Of a DNA stretch of 64,000 bases, positions 17,724 through 25,444 are shown piece by piece. This DNA is from CAYMZZ01 sp044463125 (lineage in GTDB: Bacteria > Bacteroidota > Bacteroidia > Chitinophagales > Chitinophagaceae), in NCBI GenBank assembly GCA_044463125.1, contig JBIQMS010000001.1:124001-188000 (forward strand), read 5' to 3'. Position 1 is the first letter of the stretch. Each line of letters begins with the position of its first letter. Position numbers and translations under genes: made by a program. The notes under the pieces are model-generated. The model saw only the letters and a program-made list of their open reading frames with translations, was not told the DNA's origin and did no database searches.

Positions 17724-19064
17724 ATGAAAAAGATCGCGATCCTTACAAGCTTACTGGCGATCGGCTTTTTGAGCCATGCACAGTATGACAACATCAAGAA
17801 TAAGTTGCTTATCCCCACATTAAAAAGCATCGAAGATGCCAAGGCTGATGTGGACAAAAGGATGACCAACACCAAATTCGCTTCGCGTGCGGAAGCCTAT
17901 ATTCTTAAAGCCACCATTTACTCGTACCTGGCGGCCGACAGCTCCTACAAAGCCAGCGGCAAAGCTGATGCTTTGCAGGCGGAAGCGGAAACAGCATTTG
18001 CCAAATACCTGGAAATGGACCCCAGCCAGGAGCAAGTAAAGGATCCTGTCTATCGTAACTCGGCCATTAATTTATATAGCAATCTGTTCGACAAGGGCTA
18101 CGAATATTACCAGGACAAGAAATACGCGGAGTCGTTTAGCAAATTCGAAAAAGTATCGGAGTATTCCGAACTTCTGGGCAAGAACCAATTGCTCAGCTCC
18201 ATGGTTGATACCAATACGCTGATTCTTGCTGCGTATACGGCAGAGATGAGCGATCAAAAAGATGAGGCGGCCAAATACTATAAGAAATTGGGAGACGCCA
18301 AAGTAAGCGGAGATAATTATGAATCAGTTTATCGCTTCCTGGTTACTTATCATTTTCAGAACAAGAACATGGATGAATTTGAAAAGTACAAAGCACTGGG
18401 CGCACAACTTTATCCCAAGAGTGAATACTTCACTTACGATAAAGTCGATTTCGCGGTAGGTCTTGAAACAGACTTTGATGCCAAAATTGCAGCGTTGGAT
18501 GAGCAATTGAAAGTGGATCCCAATCACTACAAGGCTAACATGTCGATGGTTGAGCTGGCTTTTGAAGCCCTGCATAGCGAAAAAGAAGATGCTCCCAAAC
18601 CCAAAGATCCTGCGGCACTGGAGCAAAAAATGCTGACCTCACTCGATCGCCTGGCGCAAATTAAGCCGGAGGAAGAATTGTCGTACCTGATCAAGGGCGA
18701 CCACTACATCAATCTTTCTGTTGCTGCCGACAAAAAAAGGGAAGAGCACGCAGCCGATATGAAGAAAAGGACCAAACCCGGCACTTCAGCCAGCAAAGAA
18801 GACATCGCCAAACGCGATCAACTGGATACTGAATACGCCGAGCTGTTTGATAAAGCCCGCGAGCCTTACGAAAAAGCCTGTGATCTTTTCGCCAAACGCT
18901 CTGACCTTAGCAGCAGCGATAAGCAACAATACAAAAAAGCCGCCGGTTACCTGGGCGATATCTATACCATGAAAGCGGCACGCAGCAAAAACAATGCAGC
19001 CGACCGCGCCAAATATGATGCGCTGGCGAAGAAGTGGAATGATTTGTATGGGTCGATTCGATAA
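17724..19064 (+). CDS. Secreted TPR-like repeat protein
   Basis: 446 residues: signal peptide (about 1-19, FLSHAQ), then alpha-helical TPR-like repeats with a high Lys/Asp/Ala content (for example EAYILKATIYSYLAADSSY, DKKYAESFSKFEKVSEYSE, KYYKKLGDAKVSGDNYESVY). Probably a periplasmic or outer-membrane scaffold; no catalytic motif seen. It begins 37 bp after gyrA on the same strand, so co-transcription is possible. The stop TAA is immediately followed by a heptad repeat arm and a terminator. Confidence 0.8.
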   Translation: MKKIAILTSLLAIGFLSHAQYDNIKNKLLIPTLKSIEDAKADVDKRMTNTKFASRAEAYILKATIYSYLAADSSYKASGKADALQAEAETAFAKYLEMDPSQEQVKDPVYRNSAINLYSNLFDKGYEYYQDKKYAESFSKFEKVSEYSELLGKNQLLSSMVDTNTLILAAYTAEMSDQKDEAAKYYKKLGDAKVSGDNYESVYRFLVTYHFQNKNMDEFEKYKALGAQLYPKSEYFTYDKVDFAVGLETDFDAKIAALDEQLKVDPNHYKANMSMVELAFEALHSEKEDAPKPKDPAALEQKMLTSLDRLAQIKPEEELSYLIKGDHYINLSVAADKKREEHAADMKKRTKPGTSASKEDIAKRDQLDTEYAELFDKAREPYEKACDLFAKRSDLSSSDKQQYKKAAGYLGDIYTMKAARSKNNAADRAKYDALAKKWNDLYGSIR

Positions 19065-19135
19065 ACGTTTTACGTAGTACGTATTACGTTTTACGTAATA
19101 CGTTTGGTTTAGGGTTTAAGGATTAAAGTATAAGG
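19065..19135. repeat. Half heptad element, ACGTNNT then GTTTARR
   Basis: Six ACGTNNT heptads (ACGTTTT, ACGTAGT, ACGTATT, ACGTTTT, ACGTAAT, ACGTTTG) start on the base after the TPR stop codon and are followed by GTTTAGG/GTTTAAG-like heptads. No right-hand arms are present; a terminator follows in their place. Confidence 0.88.
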
Positions 19136-19162
19136 GTCCGGGCAAATGCCCGGACTTTTTTT
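19136..19162 (+). terminator. Intrinsic terminator after the TPR gene
   Basis: Stem GTCCGGGC / GCCCGGAC, loop AAAT, then seven T. Strong, canonical. Confidence 0.93.
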
Positions 19163-19189
19163 ATGGGAATTTTGATCCGCTCCATAGGA

Positions 19190-19236
19190 GCGGGTTGTCG
19201 GTAGACGCGGGTTGTGGGTAGCCGCGGGTTATGGGT
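19190..19236. repeat. Three tandem 17-nt units
   Basis: GCGGGTTGTCGGTAGAC, GCGGGTTGTGGGTAGCC and a truncated GCGGGTTATGGGT lie head to tail. They are in the gene-free stretch 19065-19370, which otherwise holds the half heptad element, the terminator and AT-rich DNA with no recognisable gene. Confidence 0.75.
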
Positions 19237-19370
19237 GGGATAGGTGAGTTGGTGGAAACAAATGGTAGGTATGTTTGGGAGATGGATAAAATGACAATTC
19301 AAGCATTTAACATAATATAAATTATAGGAAAAATAAAGGGCGAGATTACGCCAGGGTATTTATCGCCGCA

Positions 19371-19493
19371 CTAGTCATGCGATTTCCTGTCTCTGGCCGG
19401 AAAGCCAAAGAACCAAACCAGGGCTGCAGCCAAAAGTCCGAGAGAAAAATCTATCCAATCTTTTTGGCCCAGGATTTCCAAAAATTGAAACAT
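19371..19493 (-). CDS. Small single-span membrane ORF downstream of arr
   Basis: A 40-residue frame beginning MFQFLEILGQKDWIDF, then one hydrophobic stretch (LGLLAAALVWFFGF) and a charged tail (PARDRKSHD). It is on the same strand as marR-arr, starting 32 bp after the arr stop, so it may be the third gene of that unit. No homologue recognised. Amphipathic start plus one membrane helix resembles many small membrane proteins. Without expression data it could be chance. Confidence 0.45.
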   Translation of the reverse strand: MFQFLEILGQKDWIDFSLGLLAAALVWFFGFPARDRKSHD

Positions 19494-19525
19494 AAAACTG
19501 CGTGGTTAAAAAATACAACTTGCAC

Positions 19526-19972
19526 TCAATCTTCAATCGCTTCAATTCCCTGCAATCGGAGTTGCTCCAGATGACCCAGCATTTTACGGATTTGCTCCGG
19601 CGCGTGCCCCTGCCAGGCATCCACCTCCCCAACAATCCTGAGCGGGTCTTTGGATCGGTACGATTTGGTGGGATTGCCGGGAAACTTTTTATCGGTCAAA
19701 TTGGGATCGTCCTCAAAAGCTCCGGTTGGTTCCACGATATAAATCCTCTGTAGTCCTGCGCCCTGAGCCAGCTCAGCACCCCAGATGGCCGCATCAAGCG
19801 TGGCTGTGAAATAGACATATCGCGCCTGCTTTCGCTGGCCATAGTTCGACTGATAGCCGGGGCCAATGAGCTCTCCCCGCTTCAGGTCAGCCTTTGTGCC
19901 ATGATAGAATAAAGTGGCATTCGTATCTGCGGCTTTATTATTTTCCAGCATGGATTCTGGTTTTCGTTTCAT
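19526..19972 (-). CDS. arr: Rifamycin ADP-ribosyltransferase
   Basis: Inactivates rifampicin by ADP-ribosylating the ansa-chain hydroxyl with NAD. 148 residues, normal Arr length. Seen: FYHGTKADL (H24), RYVYFTATLDAAIWGAELA (Y54), IYIVEPTGAFEDDPNLTDKKFPGNPT (D89) and EPLR-like DPLRIVGEV, ending IEAIED. The H-Y-D spacing (30 and 35 residues) equals that of the mycobacterial enzyme. An internal ATG at 19951 is an alternative start. It overlaps the upstream marR by 35 bp (or 14 bp), implying translational coupling. Confidence 0.95.
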   Translation of the reverse strand: MKRKPESMLENNKAADTNATLFYHGTKADLKRGELIGPGYQSNYGQRKQARYVYFTATLDAAIWGAELAQGAGLQRIYIVEPTGAFEDDPNLTDKKFPGNPTKSYRSKDPLRIVGEVDAWQGHAPEQIRKMLGHLEQLRLQGIEAIED

Positions 19973-20396
19973 TCATTAAATCAATCGCTTTCAGGAAGTA
20001 TGATTGAATTACTTCCAATTCTTGTTTGGTATAGCTTTCAAATAATTTGTCGGTGGCTGATTGAAATTTTTGGTAGAATGGCGACAGAAGCGCCATGATT
20101 TTTTGGGTATCCGGCACGATATAAACCTTACGCCGGTCGTGAGCATCTGATTCCCTATTGACCAGTCCTTTCTCCTCAAAGCGATCGATTAACCCGGTAA
20201 CCGCGCCGGTTGTTAGTCCGGTAAGCACGGAGAGCTCCCCTGCCGTCAACCTTCCCTTTTGCAGAAAGAATCCGAGATACTTGTGGTCGGTTCCTGCGAA
20301 GCCTGCCTTCCGGGCCACGGCCTCATGCATTTGCAGCGATGTATAGGCGTAAAGCTGACTGAGTTTTCTGATCTCCTGGATGCGCTTGCCACTCAT
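19938..20396 (-). CDS. MarR-family transcriptional regulator
   Basis: 152 residues with a winged helix-turn-helix at about 45-100: LTAGELSVLTGLTTGAVTGLIDRFEEKGLVNRE is the HTH and DAHDRRKVYIV the wing with its conserved D-x-R. Helices flank it for dimerisation. It is the first gene of the marR-arr unit, and an 11-bp inverted repeat overlaps its start codon, which fits autorepression released by a ligand. Whether the ligand is a rifamycin is unknown. Confidence 0.92.
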   Translation of the reverse strand: MSGKRIQEIRKLSQLYAYTSLQMHEAVARKAGFAGTDHKYLGFFLQKGRLTAGELSVLTGLTTGAVTGLIDRFEEKGLVNRESDAHDRRKVYIVPDTQKIMALLSPFYQKFQSATDKLFESYTKQELEVIQSYFLKAIDLMNETKTRIHAGK

Positions 20397-20437
20397 TTAT
20401 CTTAGTAATTAATTATCTTAGTTACAAAGATAAATGA
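20393..20437. promoter_or_regulatory. Candidate MarR operator
   Basis: Perfect 11-bp inverted repeat TCATTTATCTT (20393-20403) / AAGATAAATGA (20427-20437) around the marR start codon. Inside, TATCTTAGTAA and TATCTTAGTTA form two direct copies about 15 nt apart. Position and symmetry suit an autoregulatory MarR site. Confidence 0.6.
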
Positions 20438-20490
20438 ATAAAAAGCAAACCGCCAAACGATGAAAGTATTTTAACTATCTACATTAATCG

Positions 20491-20599
20491 CTTATCTGCG
20501 TTCATCTGCGCTTATCTGAGGGAAAACTCTCCTGAACTATGAAGCTGATTAAAGTGCTGAAGAAGTTCCCACAAATTGGCGCAGATTTTCGCAGATACT
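20491..20599. repeat. Decamer inverted block, CTTATCTGCG dialect
   Basis: Left arm 20491-20520 is three decamers (CTTATCTGCG, TTCATCTGCG, CTTATCTGAG); right arm 20580-20599 is two reverse-complement decamers (CGCAGATTTT, CGCAGATACT). The spacer between contains no gene I can support. It lies in the divergent region upstream of the helical-repeat gene. Confidence 0.75.
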
Positions 20600-20610
20600 A
20601 TCTATTAATT

Positions 20611-20659
20611 GCTTCCCACTTCCCACTTCCTACTTCCTACTTACCACTTACTACTTACC
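20611..20659. repeat. Heptad block, CTTMCYA dialect
   Basis: Seven head-to-tail heptads: CTTCCCA twice, CTTCCTA twice, CTTACCA, CTTACTA, CTTACCT. There is no inverted partner nearby. It is translated only in a spurious upstream extension of the next gene. Together with the decamer block it accounts for most of the gene-free stretch 20397-20709. Confidence 0.8.
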
Positions 20660-20709
20660 TAACTTGGCTGAATTCTCTATTTTCGGTAAAAATCCTTTAC
20701 AGCTATACC

Positions 20710-21216
20710 ATGAAACTTGTGGACCTCCTGAAAGAATCCAATTCAAAAGCCATGTGCGAAGCCGTGGTGAAATGGATAGGAAAATCGCCGACCCGTTTTG
20801 CGGAACTGATGAGCCATGTAATGGGCAACGACAAACTGCTGATGCAAAGGGCGGTTTACCCGATGAGTTTCGCCATCGAAAAAAATCCCTCCTTGATTGT
20901 CCCTCATTATAAACCACTATTCCAGCAAATGCAAGCTCCGGGCCTGCATGAAGCAGTAAGGAGAAATATTCTGCGGGCGCTGGAATACGTGGAAGTACCG
21001 GAAGCCTGGCAGGGCGAACTTATGGACTGCTGTTTCCGCTTCATCACCGACCCCAAAGAAAAGCCGGCCGTAAAAGCCTCCTGCCTCACGGTGTTAAGCA
21101 AACTTGCCAAAGAATACCCGGAAATTTTGCCAGAAATAAAACTGATCATTGAAGAAAACTGGGATAGGGAAACGGCGGCGTTTAGGGCAAGAGCGAGAAA
21201 GAGCTTTAAAATGTAG
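20710..21216 (+). CDS. Helical-repeat (HEAT-like) hypothetical protein
   Basis: 168 residues from the ATG in MKLVDLLKESNSK. The frame is open to 20539, but that part translates the CTTMCYA repeat and is rejected. Composition and phasing (LMQRAVYPMSFAIEKNPSLI, HEAVRRNILRALEYVEVPEAW, VKASCLTVLSKLAKEYPEI) suggest three to four HEAT-like helix pairs. Similar proteins are common in Bacteroidota with no assigned function. The stop TAG is the first triplet of a heptad repeat arm. Confidence 0.75.
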   Translation: MKLVDLLKESNSKAMCEAVVKWIGKSPTRFAELMSHVMGNDKLLMQRAVYPMSFAIEKNPSLIVPHYKPLFQQMQAPGLHEAVRRNILRALEYVEVPEAWQGELMDCCFRFITDPKEKPAVKASCLTVLSKLAKEYPEILPEIKLIIEENWDRETAAFRARARKSFKM

Positions 21217-21391
21217 TACGTTTTACGTATTACGTAATACGTTTTTTGGGAAGTTGATGGTTTAGGGTTTAGGGTTTAGGGTTTAAAGTTTAATGTTATA
21301 AACTCAAATCAGTTCTAAACTCTAAACTCTAAACTTTAAACTCTAAGCTTAACAAACGTAATACGTAGAACGTATAACGTAATACGTACTA
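21213..21391. repeat. Complete nested heptad element, ACGTNNT/GTTTARR
   Basis: The clearest example. Outer left arm 21213-21246 (TACGTTT, TACGTAT, TACGTAA phase), inner left arm 21259-21293 (three GTTTAGG-type then GTTTAAA), 22-nt centre, inner right arm about 21316-21352 (CTCTAAA / CTTTAAA heptads), outer right arm 21356-21391. Both arms begin TAGTACG when read from outside, and each TAG is the stop codon of the flanking convergent gene. Confidence 0.93.
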
Positions 21392-22657
21392 CTTCTCTCT
21401 ATCAAATTCCCTAAATATCAATCTCAAATTCTGATCGTAGGTGAAATAATTGTACAGCCAGTTCACGAAAACAAAGAACCGGTTCTTTACGCCCAGTATC
21501 AGCATCAGGTGCAGTCCCATCCATATCATCCAGGCGAGGAAACCGCCAAAATGCAATTTTGGACGGGGTATATCCACCACCGCCAGGTTGCGCCCCACGG
21601 TGGCCATGCTGCCTTTGTCGCGATAGCGGAAGGCTTTTAATTCTATGTCGGCCGCTCCTCTGGCGGATTTCAGCAGATTTTTGGCCAGAAGGGTCGCCTG
21701 CTGGGTGGCAACGGGTGCCACCTGTGGATGCCCGCGGGGATAGTCCTCCGTTTCCATGTAGGCAATGTCGCCCACAGCATACACATCCGAAAAACCGGCT
21801 ACCCGGCAATGAGAATCTACCTTTATTCGGTTGCCGCGAACAACAAGTTCGCTTTCTATTCCGTCCGGCACATTACCCTTGATACCGGCTGCCCATATCA
21901 CCGTTCGGCTGGGGATTTCATTGCCATCTGCCAGGTGAATGGTTTGTCCATCATACTCCTTCACCAGGGCGCCGGTCATCACTTTCACGCCCAACCTGTC
22001 GAGGTACTTGAGCGATTTATCCGATGATTTCTGGCTCATACCGGGCAGCGTGCGATCGCCGCCTTCGAGCAGGTAAATATGAAAGTCTGAAAAGTCCAGC
22101 TCCGGATACTCCTTTGGAAGGATATACCTTTTCATTTCCGCCAGCGCACCGGCCAGTTCTACCCCAGTAGGCCCTGCCCCTACCACCACCATATTCATCC
22201 TTCGCTGCAACTCGATAGGATTGGTGATGGTTAGCGATTCTTCCAGATTCTGTAAAATGCGATAGCGCAATTGCAGTGCCTCTACGGTCGACTTCATGGG
22301 AAAAGCATATCGGGCCAGGCTTTCGTTACCAAAGAAATTGGTGCCTGCCCCCGTGGCAATTACAAGCGCATCGTAAGGAATTTGTTCCGCATCGGTTATT
22401 ACCGCCTTCGCCTGGGTATCAATACGCCTCACTTCAGCCAGCCTAATCCTTACATTCTTGCTTTTCTGAAAAACTTTACGAAGTGGAAACGAAATATTGC
22501 TTGCATCCAGCCCCGCGGTAGCCACCTGGTAAAAAAGGGGCTGAAACTGGTGGTAATTGAACCGGTCAATCAGGGTTATCTCAAATCCCGCCTTATTATT
22601 GAGCCGCCGAGCCAGCCTGAGTCCGCCAAATCCCGCTCCTATGATAACGATTTTCAT
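21389..22657 (-). CDS. ndh: Type II NADH dehydrogenase
   Basis: Single-subunit NADH:quinone oxidoreductase, 422 residues, peripheral on the inner membrane. Seen: FAD-binding IVIIGAGFGGLRLARRL at the N-terminus, NYHQFQPLFYQVATAGL, second Rossmann motif NMVVVGAGPTGVELAGALAEM for NADH, DVYAVGDIA near the flavin, and the quinone-site text APVATQQ. The C-terminal aromatic helix (LAWMIWMGLHLMLILGVKNRFFVFVNW) serves membrane attachment. No signal peptide. The stop TAG lies in the repeat element. Confidence 0.93.
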   Translation of the reverse strand: MKIVIIGAGFGGLRLARRLNNKAGFEITLIDRFNYHQFQPLFYQVATAGLDASNISFPLRKVFQKSKNVRIRLAEVRRIDTQAKAVITDAEQIPYDALVIATGAGTNFFGNESLARYAFPMKSTVEALQLRYRILQNLEESLTITNPIELQRRMNMVVVGAGPTGVELAGALAEMKRYILPKEYPELDFSDFHIYLLEGGDRTLPGMSQKSSDKSLKYLDRLGVKVMTGALVKEYDGQTIHLADGNEIPSRTVIWAAGIKGNVPDGIESELVVRGNRIKVDSHCRVAGFSDVYAVGDIAYMETEDYPRGHPQVAPVATQQATLLAKNLLKSARGAADIELKAFRYRDKGSMATVGRNLAVVDIPRPKLHFGGFLAWMIWMGLHLMLILGVKNRFFVFVNWLYNYFTYDQNLRLIFREFDREK

Positions 22658-22664
22658 GTGTGGA

Positions 22665-22880
22665 GTTTTAAGTTGTAAGTTCTAAGTTGTAAGTTCTAAG
22701 TTGTAAGTTCTAAGTTTTAAGTTCTAAGTTTTAAGTTATGATCGATCGCATACAAAATTATTGAATTTTCAATAATTTTTGAAACTTTTAAATTCGATAT
22801 TTTATTGGTCTTAAATAGTACAATACTTACTACTTAAAACTTATAACTTATAACTTATAACTTATAACTTATAACTTATG
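22665..22880. repeat. Heptad inverted element, AAGTTNT dialect
   Basis: About ten AAGTTNT heptads (AAGTTGT and AAGTTCT alternating, then AAGTTTT, AAGTTAT; about 22669-22738), an AT-rich 85-nt centre, then reverse-complement heptads (AACTTAT repeated; about 22825-22880). It fills the co-directional spacer between serA and ndh, whose transcription is leftward. Confidence 0.9.
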
Positions 22881-22889
22881 ACTTAATAC

Positions 22890-24128
22890 TCAATACAACA
22901 ATCGCACCTTAATCGTCTCCTTCACTTCTCTCAGCAACTGCAATGCCTGTCTCGACAATTTCTTATCCACATCCAGTACCACATAGCCGATATCCTCATT
23001 GGTTTTAAGGTATTGGCCAACGATATTGATATTGTGCTTCGAGAGCCGGGTATTGATGGCGGAGAGGACACCGGGCACATTATTATGAATATGCAAAATA
23101 CGGTGTGATCCTTCCTGTGGCGGAAGCGCCAGTGCCGGCACGGTATGTGAACCAAAGGTGATGCCTTTTTCGAGGTAGTTGAACAGTTTTGCGCTTACAT
23201 CTTCCCCGATATTTTGCTGCGCTTCTTCGGTGCTGCCGCCGATATGTGGGGTAAGAATTACATTGGGGAGGTCCTGCAGGGGCGATTGAAAGCGGTCGCC
23301 ATTTTTTTCCGGCTCCCAGGGAAAAACGTCAATGGCTGCACCGGAAACCTGCCCGTCCACGATGGCTTTGCGCAGCGCATCCAGATCCACCACTTCACCA
23401 CGGGCGTAATTGAGCACAATCGCACCCTTCTTTACATATTTGAGGGTATTCTTATTAATCAGATTTTTGGTAGCAGCCGTTTCGGGCACATGCAGGGTGA
23501 TTACGTCCGATTTAGAGAGTACCTCTTTCAGGGTCTTGCCGTCTGTAGCATTGCCCAGGGGCAGTTTGGTTTCCACATCATAAAAAAGCACTTTCATCCC
23601 CATGGCTTCGGCCAACACGCTTACCTGCGACCCGATATTGCCATAGCCGATAATGCCCAGGGTTTTGCCACGGAGTTCGTAACTGCCCTTGGCATCTTTC
23701 ATCCAGATGCCTTCGTGTGCGGCTTTGTTCTTGTCGGGAATCCGGCGGATCAACATCACCGACAGGCCAATCACCAGCTCGGCTACCGAACGGGTATTGG
23801 AATAAGGCGCATTGAAAACCACTACTCCTTTGCGCGTGGCTTCTTTCAGGTTCACCTGGTTTACCCCTATGCAAAAGCACCCTATTGCCTGTAGCTTTTC
23901 TGCCGCCGCCAACACTTTGGCCGTGATCTGCGTTTTGGAACGGATACCCAGAATGTGCACATCCTTGATCTCACGAATCAACTCTTCCTCCGTCAGCGCT
24001 TTCGTAATTTTTTCTACCCGGGTATAACCTTCCTGCTGAAATCGCTTTACTGCCTGATCGCTAATATTTTCCAGAAAAAGTACGCGTATTTTTTCCTTGG
24101 GATAACTTGTTTTTTGGGTGCTTGCCAT
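22890..24128 (-). CDS. serA: D-3-phosphoglycerate dehydrogenase
   Basis: First step of serine synthesis. 412 residues, E. coli-type length. Substrate domain (1-110), NAD domain with GKTLGIIGYGNIGSQV, HVPETAATKNLI, NYARGEVVD (substrate arginine) and LTPHIGGSTEEAQ (catalytic His), then a C-terminal ACT domain (HNNVPGVLSAINTRLSKHNINI) that binds serine for feedback inhibition in the family. Start MASTQKTSY is the only good choice. The 3' spacer holds the AAGTTNT element. Confidence 0.95.
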   Translation of the reverse strand: MASTQKTSYPKEKIRVLFLENISDQAVKRFQQEGYTRVEKITKALTEEELIREIKDVHILGIRSKTQITAKVLAAAEKLQAIGCFCIGVNQVNLKEATRKGVVVFNAPYSNTRSVAELVIGLSVMLIRRIPDKNKAAHEGIWMKDAKGSYELRGKTLGIIGYGNIGSQVSVLAEAMGMKVLFYDVETKLPLGNATDGKTLKEVLSKSDVITLHVPETAATKNLINKNTLKYVKKGAIVLNYARGEVVDLDALRKAIVDGQVSGAAIDVFPWEPEKNGDRFQSPLQDLPNVILTPHIGGSTEEAQQNIGEDVSAKLFNYLEKGITFGSHTVPALALPPQEGSHRILHIHNNVPGVLSAINTRLSKHNINIVGQYLKTNEDIGYVVLDVDKKLSRQALQLLREVKETIKVRLLY

Positions 24129-24231
24129 ACTGCAAATATAACTCCGGCGTTATTATGTACAGGAACGTATGAAGGAAAAAACCTTCAAAATCCGTAACTT
24201 ACGAACGCTATTTTATTTAAAAGGGATTCCA

Positions 24232-25401
24232 TTGAAAAACTATTTCTACATCGCAGGATTGCTGCTCCTGTTTTACGGCTGTATGGAAGCTTCCTCCAAA
24301 CCGGAACCGATCGTGGAAGAAGATTCGCTGGCTTATTATCCCCCCACCCCCAAGCCGCTCTCGAAAGCCATATTCCGGCATTATTACCGAATAGTGAAGC
24401 CTTATTTCGATTCCTTACTTTTAAGAAGGGGATTCAATGGTGGAATCATTGTGGCCAAAAACGGACAGGTGATTCTGGAACAATACCAGGGATATGCCGA
24501 CCTGCGCAGCAAGGAACCTATCACCGATTCCACTTCCTTCCATATCGCTTCCACCAGCAAAACCTTTACTGGTATAGCCATTTTGCAGCAGGTGCAGGAA
24601 GGCAGGTTGTCGTTAAGCGATACCCTGCAACGATTTTTTCCCGGACTCCCCTACCCTGGCATCACGGTGAAGATGCTCCTCTGTCACCGTAGCGGACTAC
24701 CCAACTATCTCTATTTTATTGATGCCAAAAAATGGAAGCCCGGAACTTTTGTCAGCAATGAAGACGTATTGCAGGCGCTATATACCGATCAGCCCGCACG
24801 ACAGGCCTTGCCCAACCGGCGTTTCCAGTACTGCAATACCAACTATGTATTGCTGGCGATGATACTCGAAAAAGTAACGGGCATCTCTTATCCGGAATAC
24901 CTGCATAAAGCATTTTTCATTCCCTTGCAAATGGAAAACAGTTTTGTTTTCACCAGCAAAGACACCCGACCGGTGTATCCCTCTTTTCAACACCATGGTG
25001 CTGTTTGGGACAACGATATTTTTGAAGGCACTTATGGCGATAAGAATATTTATTCCACTCCTCGCGACCTGCTGAAATGGGATCAGGCGCTTTACACGGA
25101 AAGCCTGATCAACCCATCGCTGCTCGATTCAGCTTTTACACCCTATAGCCACGAAAAGCCGGGGATCCACAACTATGGCCTGGGTTTCCGTATGCTCAAT
25201 TTCCCTCATGGCAAAAACGTGATTTATCATTTTGGCCGCTGGCATGGATTCAACGCCGCATTTGCGCGCCTGCCCGACGAAAAAGCCACCATCATCGTGC
25301 TGGGTAATAAATACAACCGCAATATTTACCATGCGGCCAGTATGAGTTACGACCTTTTTGGCGCTTACCGGAACGGTGAAGAAGAGGAAGAAGAGCCCTG
25401 A
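24232..25401 (+). CDS. Serine hydrolase, class C beta-lactamase fold, lipoprotein
   Basis: About 389 residues from TTG 24232 (LKNYFYIAG), which gives a compact lipoprotein signal with lipobox LLFYGC; an ATG at 24169 would add 21 polar residues and is less likely. Catalytic motifs: STSK (SxxK nucleophile region, HIASTSKTFTG), YCN (YxN) and HFGRWHG (HxG). Family members are esterases, D-aminopeptidases or penicillin-binding-like hydrolases; antibiotic resistance cannot be inferred. The tail is Glu-rich (EEEEEEP). Same direction as the NAD(P)HX repair gene 43 bp downstream. Confidence 0.85.
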   Translation: MKNYFYIAGLLLLFYGCMEASSKPEPIVEEDSLAYYPPTPKPLSKAIFRHYYRIVKPYFDSLLLRRGFNGGIIVAKNGQVILEQYQGYADLRSKEPITDSTSFHIASTSKTFTGIAILQQVQEGRLSLSDTLQRFFPGLPYPGITVKMLLCHRSGLPNYLYFIDAKKWKPGTFVSNEDVLQALYTDQPARQALPNRRFQYCNTNYVLLAMILEKVTGISYPEYLHKAFFIPLQMENSFVFTSKDTRPVYPSFQHHGAVWDNDIFEGTYGDKNIYSTPRDLLKWDQALYTESLINPSLLDSAFTPYSHEKPGIHNYGLGFRMLNFPHGKNVIYHFGRWHGFNAAFARLPDEKATIIVLGNKYNRNIYHAASMSYDLFGAYRNGEEEEEEP

Positions 25402-25444
25402 TAAAATCATATTCCCGCGAAGCGTGATTGCTTATCTTTAGGAC

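Noticed and set aside
20539..20709. N-terminal extension of the helical-repeat gene
   Set aside because: It only translates the decamer and CTTMCYA repeats; the ATG at 20710 begins a normal protein.
22665..22880. CRISPR array
   Set aside because: Units are 7 nt with no spacers of regular length, and there are no cas genes.
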